From Nonomuraea roseoviolacea subsp. carminata (GTDB lineage: Bacteria > Actinomycetota > Actinomycetes > Streptosporangiales > Streptosporangiaceae): a stretch of 64,000 nucleotides of DNA. This document shows, piece after piece, positions 7,385-15,705 of this stretch (its first letter is position 1; every line of letters starts with the position of its first letter). Both the position numbers and the translations under genes were made by a program. The DNA lies in assembly GCF_024172185.1 (NCBI RefSeq), contig NZ_JAMZEC010000001.1, forward strand, positions 310,001-374,000, written 5' to 3'. The notes under the pieces were generated by a model. The model had not been told where the DNA came from and searched no databases. It was given only the letters and a program-made list of their open reading frames with translations.

Positions 7385-10075
7385 TCAGTGACCCGCGTCC
7401 TCCCACGTACGGCCCACGCCGACCGACACCTCCAGCGGCACCCGCAGGTGGTAGGCCGCGTTCATCTGGTCGCACACGAGCTGCCGCAGCGCCTCCAGCT
7501 CGCCCGGCGCCACCTCGAACACCAGCTCGTCGTGGACCTGCAGCAGCATCCGCGAGGCCAGGCGTTCCTCGGCGATGGCCTGGCGGACGTGCAGCATGGC
7601 GACCTTGATGATGTCGGCCGCCGAGCCCTGGATCGGGGCGTTGAGCGCCATCCGCTCGGCCATCTCGCGGCGCTGGCGGTTGTCGCTGGTCAGGTCGGGC
7701 AGGTAGCGGCGGCGGCCCATGATGGTCTCGGTGTAGCCGTCGTTGCGGGCCTGGCGGACGATGTCCTGCAGGAAGTCGCGCACCCCGCCGAACTCCTCGA
7801 AGTACTCCTCCTTCAGCGCCCGCGCCTCGGCCACCGGGATGTTGAGCTGCCCGGCCAGCCCGAAGTCGGACAGGCCGTAGGCCAGGCCGTAGTTCATGGC
7901 CTTGATGCGCGCCCGCAGCTCGCCGTCGACCTGCTCCGGCGGCAGGTCGAAGACGCGCGCCGCGGTGGCCTGGTGGAAGTCGTGGCCGGACTCGAAGGCC
8001 GCGATCAGCGACTCGTCGCCCGACAGGTGGGCCATGATGCGCAGCTCGATCTGGCTGTAGTCGGCGGTGAGCAGCGTCTCGTAGCCCTCGCCCACCACGA
8101 AGCCCTGCCGGATGCGCCGGCCCTCGGCGGTGCGGATGGGGATGTTCTGCAGGTTGGGCTTCTCGGACGACAGCCGGCCGGTGGCCGCGATGATCTGGTT
8201 GAAGGTGGTGTGGATGCGCCCGTCGTCGGCGACCTCCTTGATCAGGCCCTCGACGGTGGTGCGCAGCTTCTGCTGGTCGCGGTGGCGCAGCATGATGGTC
8301 GGCAGCTCGTGCTCGGTCTGGGTGGCGAGCCAGGCGAGCTGGTCGGCGTCGGTGCTGTAGCCGGTCTTGATCTTCTTGGTCTTGGGCAGGTTGAGCCGGA
8401 CGAAGAGGATCTCCTGGAGCTGCTTGGGCGAGCCGAGGTTGAACTGCTCGCCGACGACCCGGTGGGCCTCCTCGACGGCGTGCTTGACCGCGGCGCCGAA
8501 CTCCGCCTCCAGGCCCGTGAAGTACGCGCTGTCGACGGCGATGCCGGCCCGCTCCATCTCGGCAAGCACGGTCACCAGCGGCAGCTCCACGTCGGCCAGG
8601 AGCTGGGTGCCGCCGCGCCCGGCCAGGAAGCCCTCCAGGGCGTCGGCCAGCTCGCGCACCACGTGGGCGCGCAGCGCGAGGTCCTTGGCCGGGGCGTCCT
8701 CGTCGTCGCCGAACAGCGCGGCCTGGCCGTCGGACTCCTCCTCGGCCCGCAGGTCGCGGTTGAGGTAGCGGCGGGCGAGGTCCTCGAGCGTGAACGTGCG
8801 CTGCCCCGGCATCGCGAGGTAGGCGGCCAGCGCGGTGTCGCAGGCCAGCCCGCGCAGCGTCAGGCCCTGCTCCCACAGCGCGAGCATGGGGCCCTTGGCG
8901 TCGTGGACGGCCTTGGGCCGGGTCTCGTCCTCCAGCCAGGCGCGCAGCGCGGCCTCGTCGGCCTCGGTGAGCTTGACCGGGTCGATGTGGGCGGCCGTGC
9001 CGTCGGGCGAGGCGATCGCGATGCCCTCGACGCGGCCGGCGCCGCGCCCGTAGGAGCCGCGGAAGGCCAGCCCGGCGCGGCCCTCGGGCATCGCGGCCAG
9101 CCAGCCGGCCACCCGGTCGGGGCCGAGCAGGACGGTCTCGACCTCGAAGCCCTGGTCGGGCTCGCGCTCGCCGGAGCCGAGCGTCTTGAAGACGCGCTCG
9201 CGCAGCTCGCCGCGGATCTGGAGGCTGTCGAAGAGCTTGTTGACCTCCTCGCGCTCCCAGGCGCCCTGCTGGAGGTCGGCCAGGTCGACGTCGAGGGCGA
9301 CGTCGCGCAGCAGCTCGGTGAGGCGGCGGTTCATGAGCACCTGGGCGACGTGCTCGCGCAGCTTGTCGCCCACCTTGCCCTTGACCTCGTCGACCCGGTC
9401 GATCAGCGCGGTGAGCGAGCCGAACTCGCGCACCCACTTGGCCGCGGTCTTCTCCCCCACGCTCGGGATGCTGAGCAGGTTGTCGCTGGGGTCGCCGCGC
9501 AGCGCCGCGAAGTCGGGGTACTGGGCGGGCGTCAGGCCGTACTTCTCCTCGACCGCCTCCGGCGTGAACCGGGTCATGTCGCTGATGCCGCGGCGGGTCA
9601 TGAGCACGGTGACGTGCTCGTCGACGAGCTGGAGCGCGTCGCGGTCGCCGGTGACGACCAGCACGTTCATGCCCTCGGCCGAGGCGCGGGTGGCCAGCGT
9701 GGCGATGAGGTCGTCGGCCTCGAAGCCGGCCTTGGACAGGTGCGGGATGCGCAGCGTGTCGAGCAGCTCGTAGATGAGCTGCATCTGGCCGCGGAAGTCC
9801 TCGGGCGTCTCGCTGCGGTTGGCCTTGTAGGCGGCGTACTCCTCGTGCCGGAACGTCGGCTCGGACCGGTCGAAGGCCACGGCCACGTGCGAGGGCTGCT
9901 CGTCGCGCAAAATGTTGGTCAGCATCGAGGTGAACCCGTAGACCGCCTCGGTGTGCTGACCATCGGTGGTCATCAGGTTGGCGTCCTTGAGCGCGTAGAA
10001 GGCGCGGTAGGCCAACGAGTGCCCGTCGAGCAGCAGCAGGCACGGTCGGCTGGGGGTCACTTCAACTTTCGGCAC
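7385..10075 (-). CDS. polA: DNA polymerase I
   Basis: 896 residues. Residues 1-290 are the 5'-3' exonuclease (LLLLDGHSLAYRAFYAL, GFEADDLIATLA, VTGDRDALQLVDE, SVGEKTAAKWV). Residues about 310-480 correspond to the 3'-5' exonuclease fold but lack the DxE metal motif, so proofreading is predicted absent. Residues about 490-896 are the polymerase: motif A LLTADYSQIELRIMAHL, motif B KAMNYGLAYGLSDFGLAG and motif C LLQVHDELVFEV. Motif B carries Tyr where Escherichia coli Pol I has Phe762, as known for mycobacterial Pol I. The enzyme fills gaps and removes RNA primers. The start is GTG (10075). It is divergent from the thioesterase gene. Confidence 0.98.
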   Translation of the reverse strand: MPKVEVTPSRPCLLLLDGHSLAYRAFYALKDANLMTTDGQHTEAVYGFTSMLTNILRDEQPSHVAVAFDRSEPTFRHEEYAAYKANRSETPEDFRGQMQLIYELLDTLRIPHLSKAGFEADDLIATLATRASAEGMNVLVVTGDRDALQLVDEHVTVLMTRRGISDMTRFTPEAVEEKYGLTPAQYPDFAALRGDPSDNLLSIPSVGEKTAAKWVREFGSLTALIDRVDEVKGKVGDKLREHVAQVLMNRRLTELLRDVALDVDLADLQQGAWEREEVNKLFDSLQIRGELRERVFKTLGSGEREPDQGFEVETVLLGPDRVAGWLAAMPEGRAGLAFRGSYGRGAGRVEGIAIASPDGTAAHIDPVKLTEADEAALRAWLEDETRPKAVHDAKGPMLALWEQGLTLRGLACDTALAAYLAMPGQRTFTLEDLARRYLNRDLRAEEESDGQAALFGDDEDAPAKDLALRAHVVRELADALEGFLAGRGGTQLLADVELPLVTVLAEMERAGIAVDSAYFTGLEAEFGAAVKHAVEEAHRVVGEQFNLGSPKQLQEILFVRLNLPKTKKIKTGYSTDADQLAWLATQTEHELPTIMLRHRDQQKLRTTVEGLIKEVADDGRIHTTFNQIIAATGRLSSEKPNLQNIPIRTAEGRRIRQGFVVGEGYETLLTADYSQIELRIMAHLSGDESLIAAFESGHDFHQATAARVFDLPPEQVDGELRARIKAMNYGLAYGLSDFGLAGQLNIPVAEARALKEEYFEEFGGVRDFLQDIVRQARNDGYTETIMGRRRYLPDLTSDNRQRREMAERMALNAPIQGSAADIIKVAMLHVRQAIAEERLASRMLLQVHDELVFEVAPGELEALRQLVCDQMNAAYHLRVPLEVSVGVGRTWEDAGH

Positions 10076-10137
10076 ACCCGCAGCCTAGTCTGCGACTGCG
10101 ACAGAAAACCGCTGCCCCGAAGACTGGAGGCCACCTC

Positions 10138-10575
10138 TTGACGCAGACGGACCCCGCCGACGTGACGCAGGCGGACCCCGCCGACATCGGCATGTTCAAC
10201 GCCTTCCACGAGGGCACGCTCCCCGAGCGCATGGGCATCGAGTTCGTGGAGGCCGGCGCGGAGCGGGTCGTGGCCCGCATGCCGGTGGAGGGGAACACGC
10301 AGCCGTACGGGCTGCTGCACGGCGGCGCCTCGGCGGTGCTGGCCGAGACGCTGGGGTCGGTGGGCGCGGCGATCCACGCGGGCCCGGAGCGGATCGCGGT
10401 CGGCATCGAGCTCAACGCGACCCATCACCGCTCGGCCACCTCCGGCCACGTGACGGGCGTGGCCACGCGGCTGCACGGCGGCCGGACGCTGGCGACGTAC
10501 CACATCGAGATCACCGACGACCAGGGACGACTCGTCTGCACGTCGCGTTTGACCTGTATGTTGCGCGATCGTTGA
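10138..10575 (+). CDS. PaaI-type hotdog-fold thioesterase
   Basis: 145 residues. The hotdog core contains GNTQPYGLLHGGASAVLAE, the PaaI/4HBT active-site helix (LHGG), and GIELNATHHRSAT, the second strand region. Members hydrolyse acyl- or aroyl-CoA thioesters; the substrate is unknown. A GGAGG at 10124-10128 fixes the TTG at 10138. The first 48 bases are a tandem duplication of 24 bp, TTGACGCAGACGGACCCC... then GTGACGCAGGCGGACCCC..., so the start codon and the next seven codons occur twice and the protein begins MTQTDPADVTQADPAD. The same gene is found next to polA in other actinobacteria. Confidence 0.9.
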   Translation: MTQTDPADVTQADPADIGMFNAFHEGTLPERMGIEFVEAGAERVVARMPVEGNTQPYGLLHGGASAVLAETLGSVGAAIHAGPERIAVGIELNATHHRSATSGHVTGVATRLHGGRTLATYHIEITDDQGRLVCTSRLTCMLRDR

Positions 10576-10598
10576 ACGCCACGCGCTCACGTCTCCCT

Positions 10599-10628
10599 TT
10601 GCACAGGGCACCCGTGGGTCGCTACCGT
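10599..10628 (+). promoter_or_regulatory. housekeeping-type promoter for candidate small RNA
   Basis: TTGCAC (10599-10604), an 18-base spacer and TACCGT (10623-10628) match the actinobacterial -35/-10 consensus well. The start point would fall near 10635-10637, just at the 5' arm of a long stem. Confidence 0.55.
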
Positions 10629-10635
10629 TGTTCCC

Positions 10636-10735
10636 GAGCAGAGCCCGCAGGGGCGACCGAGTAGATAACGTGTGAGGCCGGGGAAGCCCCGCACGGTCCC
10701 AAAGGTCGCCCCTCGGGCTCGTTCTCGTTACGGGG
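10636..10735 (+). ncRNA. candidate structured small RNA or leader RNA
   Basis: About 100 bases fold by eye into a long closed structure. The 5' arm GAGCCCG-C-AGGGGCGACC (10641-10658) pairs with GGTCGCCCCT-CGGGCTC (10704-10720) over 17 pairs with one bulged C, extended by CGAG/CTCG outside. The enclosed 45 bases hold a GGGG-AAG-CCCC hairpin and the unpaired-looking GAGTAGATAACGTGTG. A good promoter lies immediately upstream and no reading frame is apparent. It does not fit riboswitch classes I can recall, nor 6C RNA. It may be an independent sRNA or the 5' leader of the liv operon 270 bp downstream. Confidence 0.45.
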
Positions 10736-10765
10736 CCGCGCCCGAGGCGCCGGGGCGGCGCGCGG

Positions 10766-10783
10766 GGCCGGTCGTCACCGGCC
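10766..10783 (+). terminator. small GC hairpin after the candidate RNA
   Basis: GGCCGGT-CGTC-ACCGGCC is a perfect 7-bp stem with a 4-base loop. It could end transcripts from the upstream promoter before the liv operon; it has no U tract. Confidence 0.35.
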
Positions 10784-10865
10784 TGTCACAGCAGGGGCGT
10801 CGGCGTTAGCGACGATTCACCGCCTGACCTGCTGCGTTGTTTGCTCACGCCTGCGACACGCACAT

Positions 10866-10893
10866 GTCACTAATTGGTGACGGACGATAGATA
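10866..10893 (+). promoter_or_regulatory. palindromic operator and possible liv promoter
   Basis: GTCACTAATTGGTGAC (10866-10881) is a 16-bp palindrome with one mismatched pair position on each side (14 of 16 bases symmetrical). It overlaps the spacer between TGTCAC (10865-10870) and TAGATA (10888-10893), a plausible -35/-10 pair at 17 bases. A repressor bound there would block livHMGF. The regulator is not in the window as far as can be told. Confidence 0.4.
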
Positions 10894-11007
10894 AGGCACT
10901 CCTTCCCGCAATAAGCTCCCGCAACAGCATCGAGTTGTGCCTGCGATGCGCGCGTGTCGAGATGGAGGGGCACCCATACCCCGCCTTGACCTATAGAGGG
11001 AGCACCA

Positions 11008-12294
11008 TTGCGCAGAGCCGTGATCGCGTTCACGGCCTTTCTGAGTGGACTCGTCCTCCTGCTCACCGCCCCGGCCCAAGCGGCCACGGCGGACCAGGGC
11101 CTCAGAGGAACGCTCACATTCCAAGGCCAGCCAGTGAATGGCGTGAAAATCGTCGTGACCACCGAAAGCGGACAACCCGTCGCGGCGGTCACCACCAACG
11201 CGCAAGGTACGTGGCAGGTGCCGGTCGACAAGGCCGGCCGGTACAAGGTCACGCTGGATGTCGCCACGCTGCCCAAGAACGCGGCGGTCCGGGGCGGGAA
11301 CAACGTCCGGACGCCGACGGTGTACGAGGGCAACATGTCCACCGTGCTGTTCGCCCTGCAGCCCAAGGCGGCGCCGGGGCAGCCCGCGGAGGAGGAAGGC
11401 GGCGAGAGCAGCTTCTGGACCCAGGCGGCGCAGCTCGCCTTCGAGGGCCTCAACCTCGGCCTCATCATCGCGCTCGCGGCGCTCGGCCTGTCGCTCATCT
11501 ACGGCACGACCGGCCTGACCAACTTCGCCCACGGTGAGCTGGTCACGCTCGGCGCCATCCTGGCCTACGCCTTCAACGTCGGCGTCGGCCTGCACCTCAT
11601 CCCCGCCGCGGTGATCGCGGTGATCCTCGCCGGCGGCCTCGGCTACGCGCAGGACCGGTTCTTCTGGGGGGCGCTGCGCAAACGGGGCACCGGCACCATC
11701 GCCATGATGATCATCTCGATCGGTGTGGCCCTCTTCCTGCGCTACGTGTTCCTCATCTTCTTCGGCGGCCAGAACGAGGCGTTCGCCCAGTACACCGCCC
11801 AGCCCGGCATCGAGATCGGCCCGATCTCGGCGGCGCCCAAGAACTTCGTCGCCATGGGCATCGAGCTGCTCGTCCTCGTCGTGGTCGGCGTCGCGCTGCT
11901 GCGCACCCGCACCGGCAAGGCGGCCCGCGCCGTCGCCGACAACCCGGCGCTGGCCTCGTCGTCCGGCATCAACGTCGACCGGGTCATCCGCATCATCTGG
12001 ACCATGGGCGGCGCCATCGCCGCGCTGGCCGGCATCATGCTCGGCCTCTCGCAGAACCTGAAGTACACGATGGGCCAGGACATCCTGCTGCTCATCTTCG
12101 CCGGCGTCACGCTCGGCGGACTCGGCACCGCGTTCGGCGCCCTCGTCGGCTCCCTCATCGTCGGCCTGTTCATCCAGCTGTCCACCCTCTGGGTGCCGCC
12201 GGAGCTCAAGTCGGTCGGCGCGCTCGCCGTGCTCATCATCGTGCTCCTCTTCCGGCCGCAGGGCATCCTCGGCCGCCGAGAGCGGATCGGCTGA
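11008..12294 (+). CDS. livH: branched-chain amino-acid ABC permease LivH with N-terminal secreted beta domain
   Basis: 428 residues, about 120 longer than ordinary LivH. Residues 1-25 are a signal peptide ending AQA. Residues 30-120 look like a carboxypeptidase-regulatory/Ig-like beta-sandwich (GLRGTLTFQGQPVNGVKI, VTTNAQGTWQVPVDKAGRYK). After an acidic linker, the permease begins near residue 140 and has the LivH signature GLSLIYGTTGLTNFAHGEL and multiple membrane segments ending FRPQGILGRRERIG. The extra domain would lie outside the membrane, close to where the binding protein docks. TTG at 11008 has GAGGG seven bases upstream. First gene of livHMGF. Confidence 0.9.
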   Translation: MRRAVIAFTAFLSGLVLLLTAPAQAATADQGLRGTLTFQGQPVNGVKIVVTTESGQPVAAVTTNAQGTWQVPVDKAGRYKVTLDVATLPKNAAVRGGNNVRTPTVYEGNMSTVLFALQPKAAPGQPAEEEGGESSFWTQAAQLAFEGLNLGLIIALAALGLSLIYGTTGLTNFAHGELVTLGAILAYAFNVGVGLHLIPAAVIAVILAGGLGYAQDRFFWGALRKRGTGTIAMMIISIGVALFLRYVFLIFFGGQNEAFAQYTAQPGIEIGPISAAPKNFVAMGIELLVLVVVGVALLRTRTGKAARAVADNPALASSSGINVDRVIRIIWTMGGAIAALAGIMLGLSQNLKYTMGQDILLLIFAGVTLGGLGTAFGALVGSLIVGLFIQLSTLWVPPELKSVGALAVLIIVLLFRPQGILGRRERIG

Positions 12295-12305
12295 CGGGGG
12301 GAACC

Positions 12306-13292
12306 ATGGACTGGGTAACGATCATCTCCACCACCGTCAAGGCCGCCGTCGGCGTCGAGACGGTGCTCTACGCGCTCGCCGCCATCGGCATCAACGTCCA
12401 CTTCGGTTACACGGGCCTGCTGAACTTCGGCCAGGCGGCGTTCATGGCCGTGGCCGGCTACGGCCTCGCGGTCACCGTCACCGTGCTCGGGCTCCCGTTC
12501 TGGGTCGGCATCGGCGTCGGCCTGCTGGCCGCCGTGCTGCTGGCGGTCATCCTGGGCATCCCGACCCTGCGCCTGCGCGCCGACTACCTGGCCATCGTCA
12601 CGATCGCGGCGGCCGAGATCATCCGGCTGATCTTCCGGTCGGTGGCCTTCAAGGACGTCTTCGGCGGCTCCGACGGCCAGCGCGGCTTCTCCGAGGGCTT
12701 CTACGCGCTCAACCCCTTCCCCGAGGGCGACTACGGCTTCGGGTGGTTCACCTTCAACAACCGGGTCACCTGGGTGCTGTTCGTCGGCTGGATCCTCATC
12801 GCCCTGTCGTGCCTCATCGTGTACCTGCTGATGAAGAGCCCGTGGGGCCGGGTGCTCAAGGCCATCCGCGAGGACGAGGACGCGGTGCGCGCCCTCGGCA
12901 AGAACGTCTTCTCGTACAAGATGCAGTCGCTCATCCTCGGCGGCGTCATCGGCGCGCTCGGCGGTTTCATCTACGGCCTGGCCTTCGCCTCGGTCCAGCC
13001 GGACATCTTCGGCACCGAGACCACCTTCTTCGCGTACACGATCGTCATCCTCGGCGGCGCGGCCCGCGTCCTCGGCCCCGTCGTCGGCTCGATGATCTTC
13101 TGGGTGCTGCTGGTCCTGGTCAACGGCATCCTGAGCGGCGCGGTCGAGGCCGGCTACCTGCCCTTCATGGCGCCCACCCAGGTGGGCCCGGTGCGCTTCC
13201 TCCTGGTCGGCATAGGACTCATCCTCTTGCTCGTCTACCGGCCACAGGGCATCTTCGGTGACAAGAGGGAGATTGCAATCGATGCACGCTGA
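12306..13292 (+). CDS. livM: branched-chain amino-acid ABC permease LivM
   Basis: 328 residues, polytopic. It carries LivM motifs: GINVHFGYTGLLNFGQAAFMA, GIPTLRLRADYLAIVTIAAAEI (substrate channel region) and FRPQGIFG-like YRPQGIFGDKRE at the end. It forms the second half of the membrane channel with LivH. The start ATG at 12306 has GGGG upstream and lies 11 bases after livH. The gene's last bases overlap livG by 11 nt. Confidence 0.95.
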   Translation: MDWVTIISTTVKAAVGVETVLYALAAIGINVHFGYTGLLNFGQAAFMAVAGYGLAVTVTVLGLPFWVGIGVGLLAAVLLAVILGIPTLRLRADYLAIVTIAAAEIIRLIFRSVAFKDVFGGSDGQRGFSEGFYALNPFPEGDYGFGWFTFNNRVTWVLFVGWILIALSCLIVYLLMKSPWGRVLKAIREDEDAVRALGKNVFSYKMQSLILGGVIGALGGFIYGLAFASVQPDIFGTETTFFAYTIVILGGAARVLGPVVGSMIFWVLLVLVNGILSGAVEAGYLPFMAPTQVGPVRFLLVGIGLILLLVYRPQGIFGDKREIAIDAR

Positions 13293-14234
13293 CAGCACCG
13301 CCGGCACCGTGACCGCGACGACCGAGCGCAAGGCCGCGGCCCTGGCCGCGTTCAAGGACCTCGCCCGCGACCCCGGCGTGCCCAAGCCCGACCCGATCCT
13401 CGTGGTGGACAAGGTGGTGCGCCGCTTCGGCGGCCTGACCGCCGTCGAGGTGGAGCACGTCGAGATCCAGCGCGGCTCCATCACCGCGCTGATCGGCCCG
13501 AACGGCGCCGGCAAGACGACCTTCTTCAACCAGCTCACCGGCTTCGACACCGCCGACGCCGGCGAGTGGACGTTCAACGGCCGGCCGATGAACGGCGTGC
13601 CCGCCCACAAGGTGGCCCGCGCCGGCATGGTCCGCACCTTCCAGCTCACCAAGGCGCTGTCGCGGCTCACCGTCATGGAGAACATGCGGCTCGGCGCCCA
13701 GCAGCAGAAGGGCGAGAGCTTCTTCCGGGCGCTGCTGCCGAACCTGTGGCGCGGCCAGGAGGACGAGATCACCGAGCGGGCCGAGGACCTGCTCACCAGG
13801 TTCAAGCTCGCCGCCAAGCGCGACGACTTCGCCGGAGCCCTGTCGGGCGGCCAGCGCAAGCTGCTGGAGATGGCCCGCGCGCTCATGGTCCAGCCCGAGC
13901 TGGTCATGCTCGACGAGCCCATGGCCGGCGTCAACCCGGCCCTGACCCAGTCGCTGCTCGGTCACGTGAAGGACCTGCGCGAACAGGGTATGACGGTGCT
14001 GTTCGTCGAGCACGACATGGACATGGTCCGCGACATCAGCGACTGGGTCATCGTCATGGCCCAGGGCGCGGTGATCGCCGAGGGGCCGCCGGACACCATC
14101 ATGTCCGACCCCCGCGTCATCGACGCCTACCTGGGCGCGCACCACGACGCGCCGCTGTCGGAGACGGAGCTGCAGGAGCAGCTTCACGAGGCGGAGGCGG
14201 AGCTCGAGGCAGAGATCGAGGAGGAGACTCAGAA

Positions 14235-14238
<4 letters not shown>
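13282..14238 (+). CDS. livG: branched-chain amino-acid ABC ATPase LivG
   Basis: 318 residues. After a 35-residue N-terminal extension the ABC domain shows Walker A LIGPNGAGKTT, Q-loop MVRTFQL, signature LSGGQRK and Walker B LVMLDEPMAG, then FVEHDMDMV with the switch His. It hydrolyses ATP for the LivHM channel. The C-terminus is an unusual run of Glu-rich sequence (ETELQEQLHEAEAELEAEIE) predicted helical or coiled coil. ATG 13282 overlaps livM, and the stop overlaps the livF GTG (GTGA). Confidence 0.95.
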
Positions 14239-15110
<872 letters not shown>

Positions 15111-15155
15111 GGGTCGCTTTCCCGACATAACGGTTCTCGGTAACGGTTCTCGCAC

Positions 15156-15195
15156 AACGGCGGAGGGGCTCCCCACGGGGGCTCCTCCGCCGTTT
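15156..15195 (+). terminator. liv operon terminator
   Basis: AACGGCGGAGG (15156-15166) pairs with CCTCCGCCGTT (15184-15194), extended inward by GCTCCCC/GGGGGC. It lies 45 bp after the livF stop and ends in TTT. Confidence 0.85.
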
Positions 15196-15197
15196 CA

Positions 15198-15617
15198 ATG
15201 ACGGGTGTGAGACGAATCGTGGTGACCACGCTGCTCGTGCCGCTCCTGTCGATCCTCGCCGCCTGCCAGAACACGCCCGCCGCCACGGCCGGCAGGTACA
15301 GCACGGGCGGGGATCCCACCGACGACCCCTGCGCCCGGGTCGTCTCCGCCATCGGGTACGCCGACCTCCTCCTGAGGCCCAGAGGGCAGGAGGAGGGCCA
15401 GTACTTCGAGGACGCGGTGCTGGGGCGCCTGGCCGAGGCCCGGGGCATCACGCTGCAGTACGGCCCCGCCCTGCCCGCATCGCTGGCGCCCGCCGTGCGG
15501 GACGTCGAGGACGCGACGGCGGGGCTGTCCCGCGCCGACGTGCCCCGCGCCCGGCAGGTGGAGCTGCTGAAGAAGTACCGCGCCGCGGCCGACCGGATCA
15601 GGGCCGGCTGCGCCTGA
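15198..15617 (+). CDS. small putative lipoprotein, hypothetical
   Basis: 139 residues. The N-terminus VRRIVVTTLLVPLLSILAAC is a lipoprotein signal with the lipobox Leu-Ala-Ala-Cys, so the mature protein would start at the Cys near residue 23. The remaining 115 residues contain two further Cys and mostly helix-prone sequence (EDAVLGRLAEARGI, VELLKKYRAAADRI). No family recognised. It begins directly after the liv terminator hairpin, so it needs its own promoter or read-through; a role with the transporter is only a guess from position. Confidence 0.7.
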   Translation: MTGVRRIVVTTLLVPLLSILAACQNTPAATAGRYSTGGDPTDDPCARVVSAIGYADLLLRPRGQEEGQYFEDAVLGRLAEARGITLQYGPALPASLAPAVRDVEDATAGLSRADVPRARQVELLKKYRAAADRIRAGCA

Positions 15618-15653
15618 CCTGGCCGCACGGCGAAGGGGCCTTCGGAAAGACGG

Positions 15654-15689
15654 CGAAGGGGCCCGGTCCGTGCGGACCGGGCCCCTTCG
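15654..15689. terminator. bidirectional terminator between lipoprotein gene and livK
   Basis: CGAAGGGGCCCGGTCCG (15654-15670) and its exact complement (15673-15689) form a perfect 17-bp stem, placed between two convergent genes. Confidence 0.85.
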
Positions 15690-15705
15690 AAGGCTCGCGC
15701 GAGCG

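Noticed and set aside
10636-10735. 6C RNA or c-di-AMP riboswitch
   Set aside because: Lacks the paired C-rich loops of 6C RNA and the conserved core bases of the ydaO class as I remember them.
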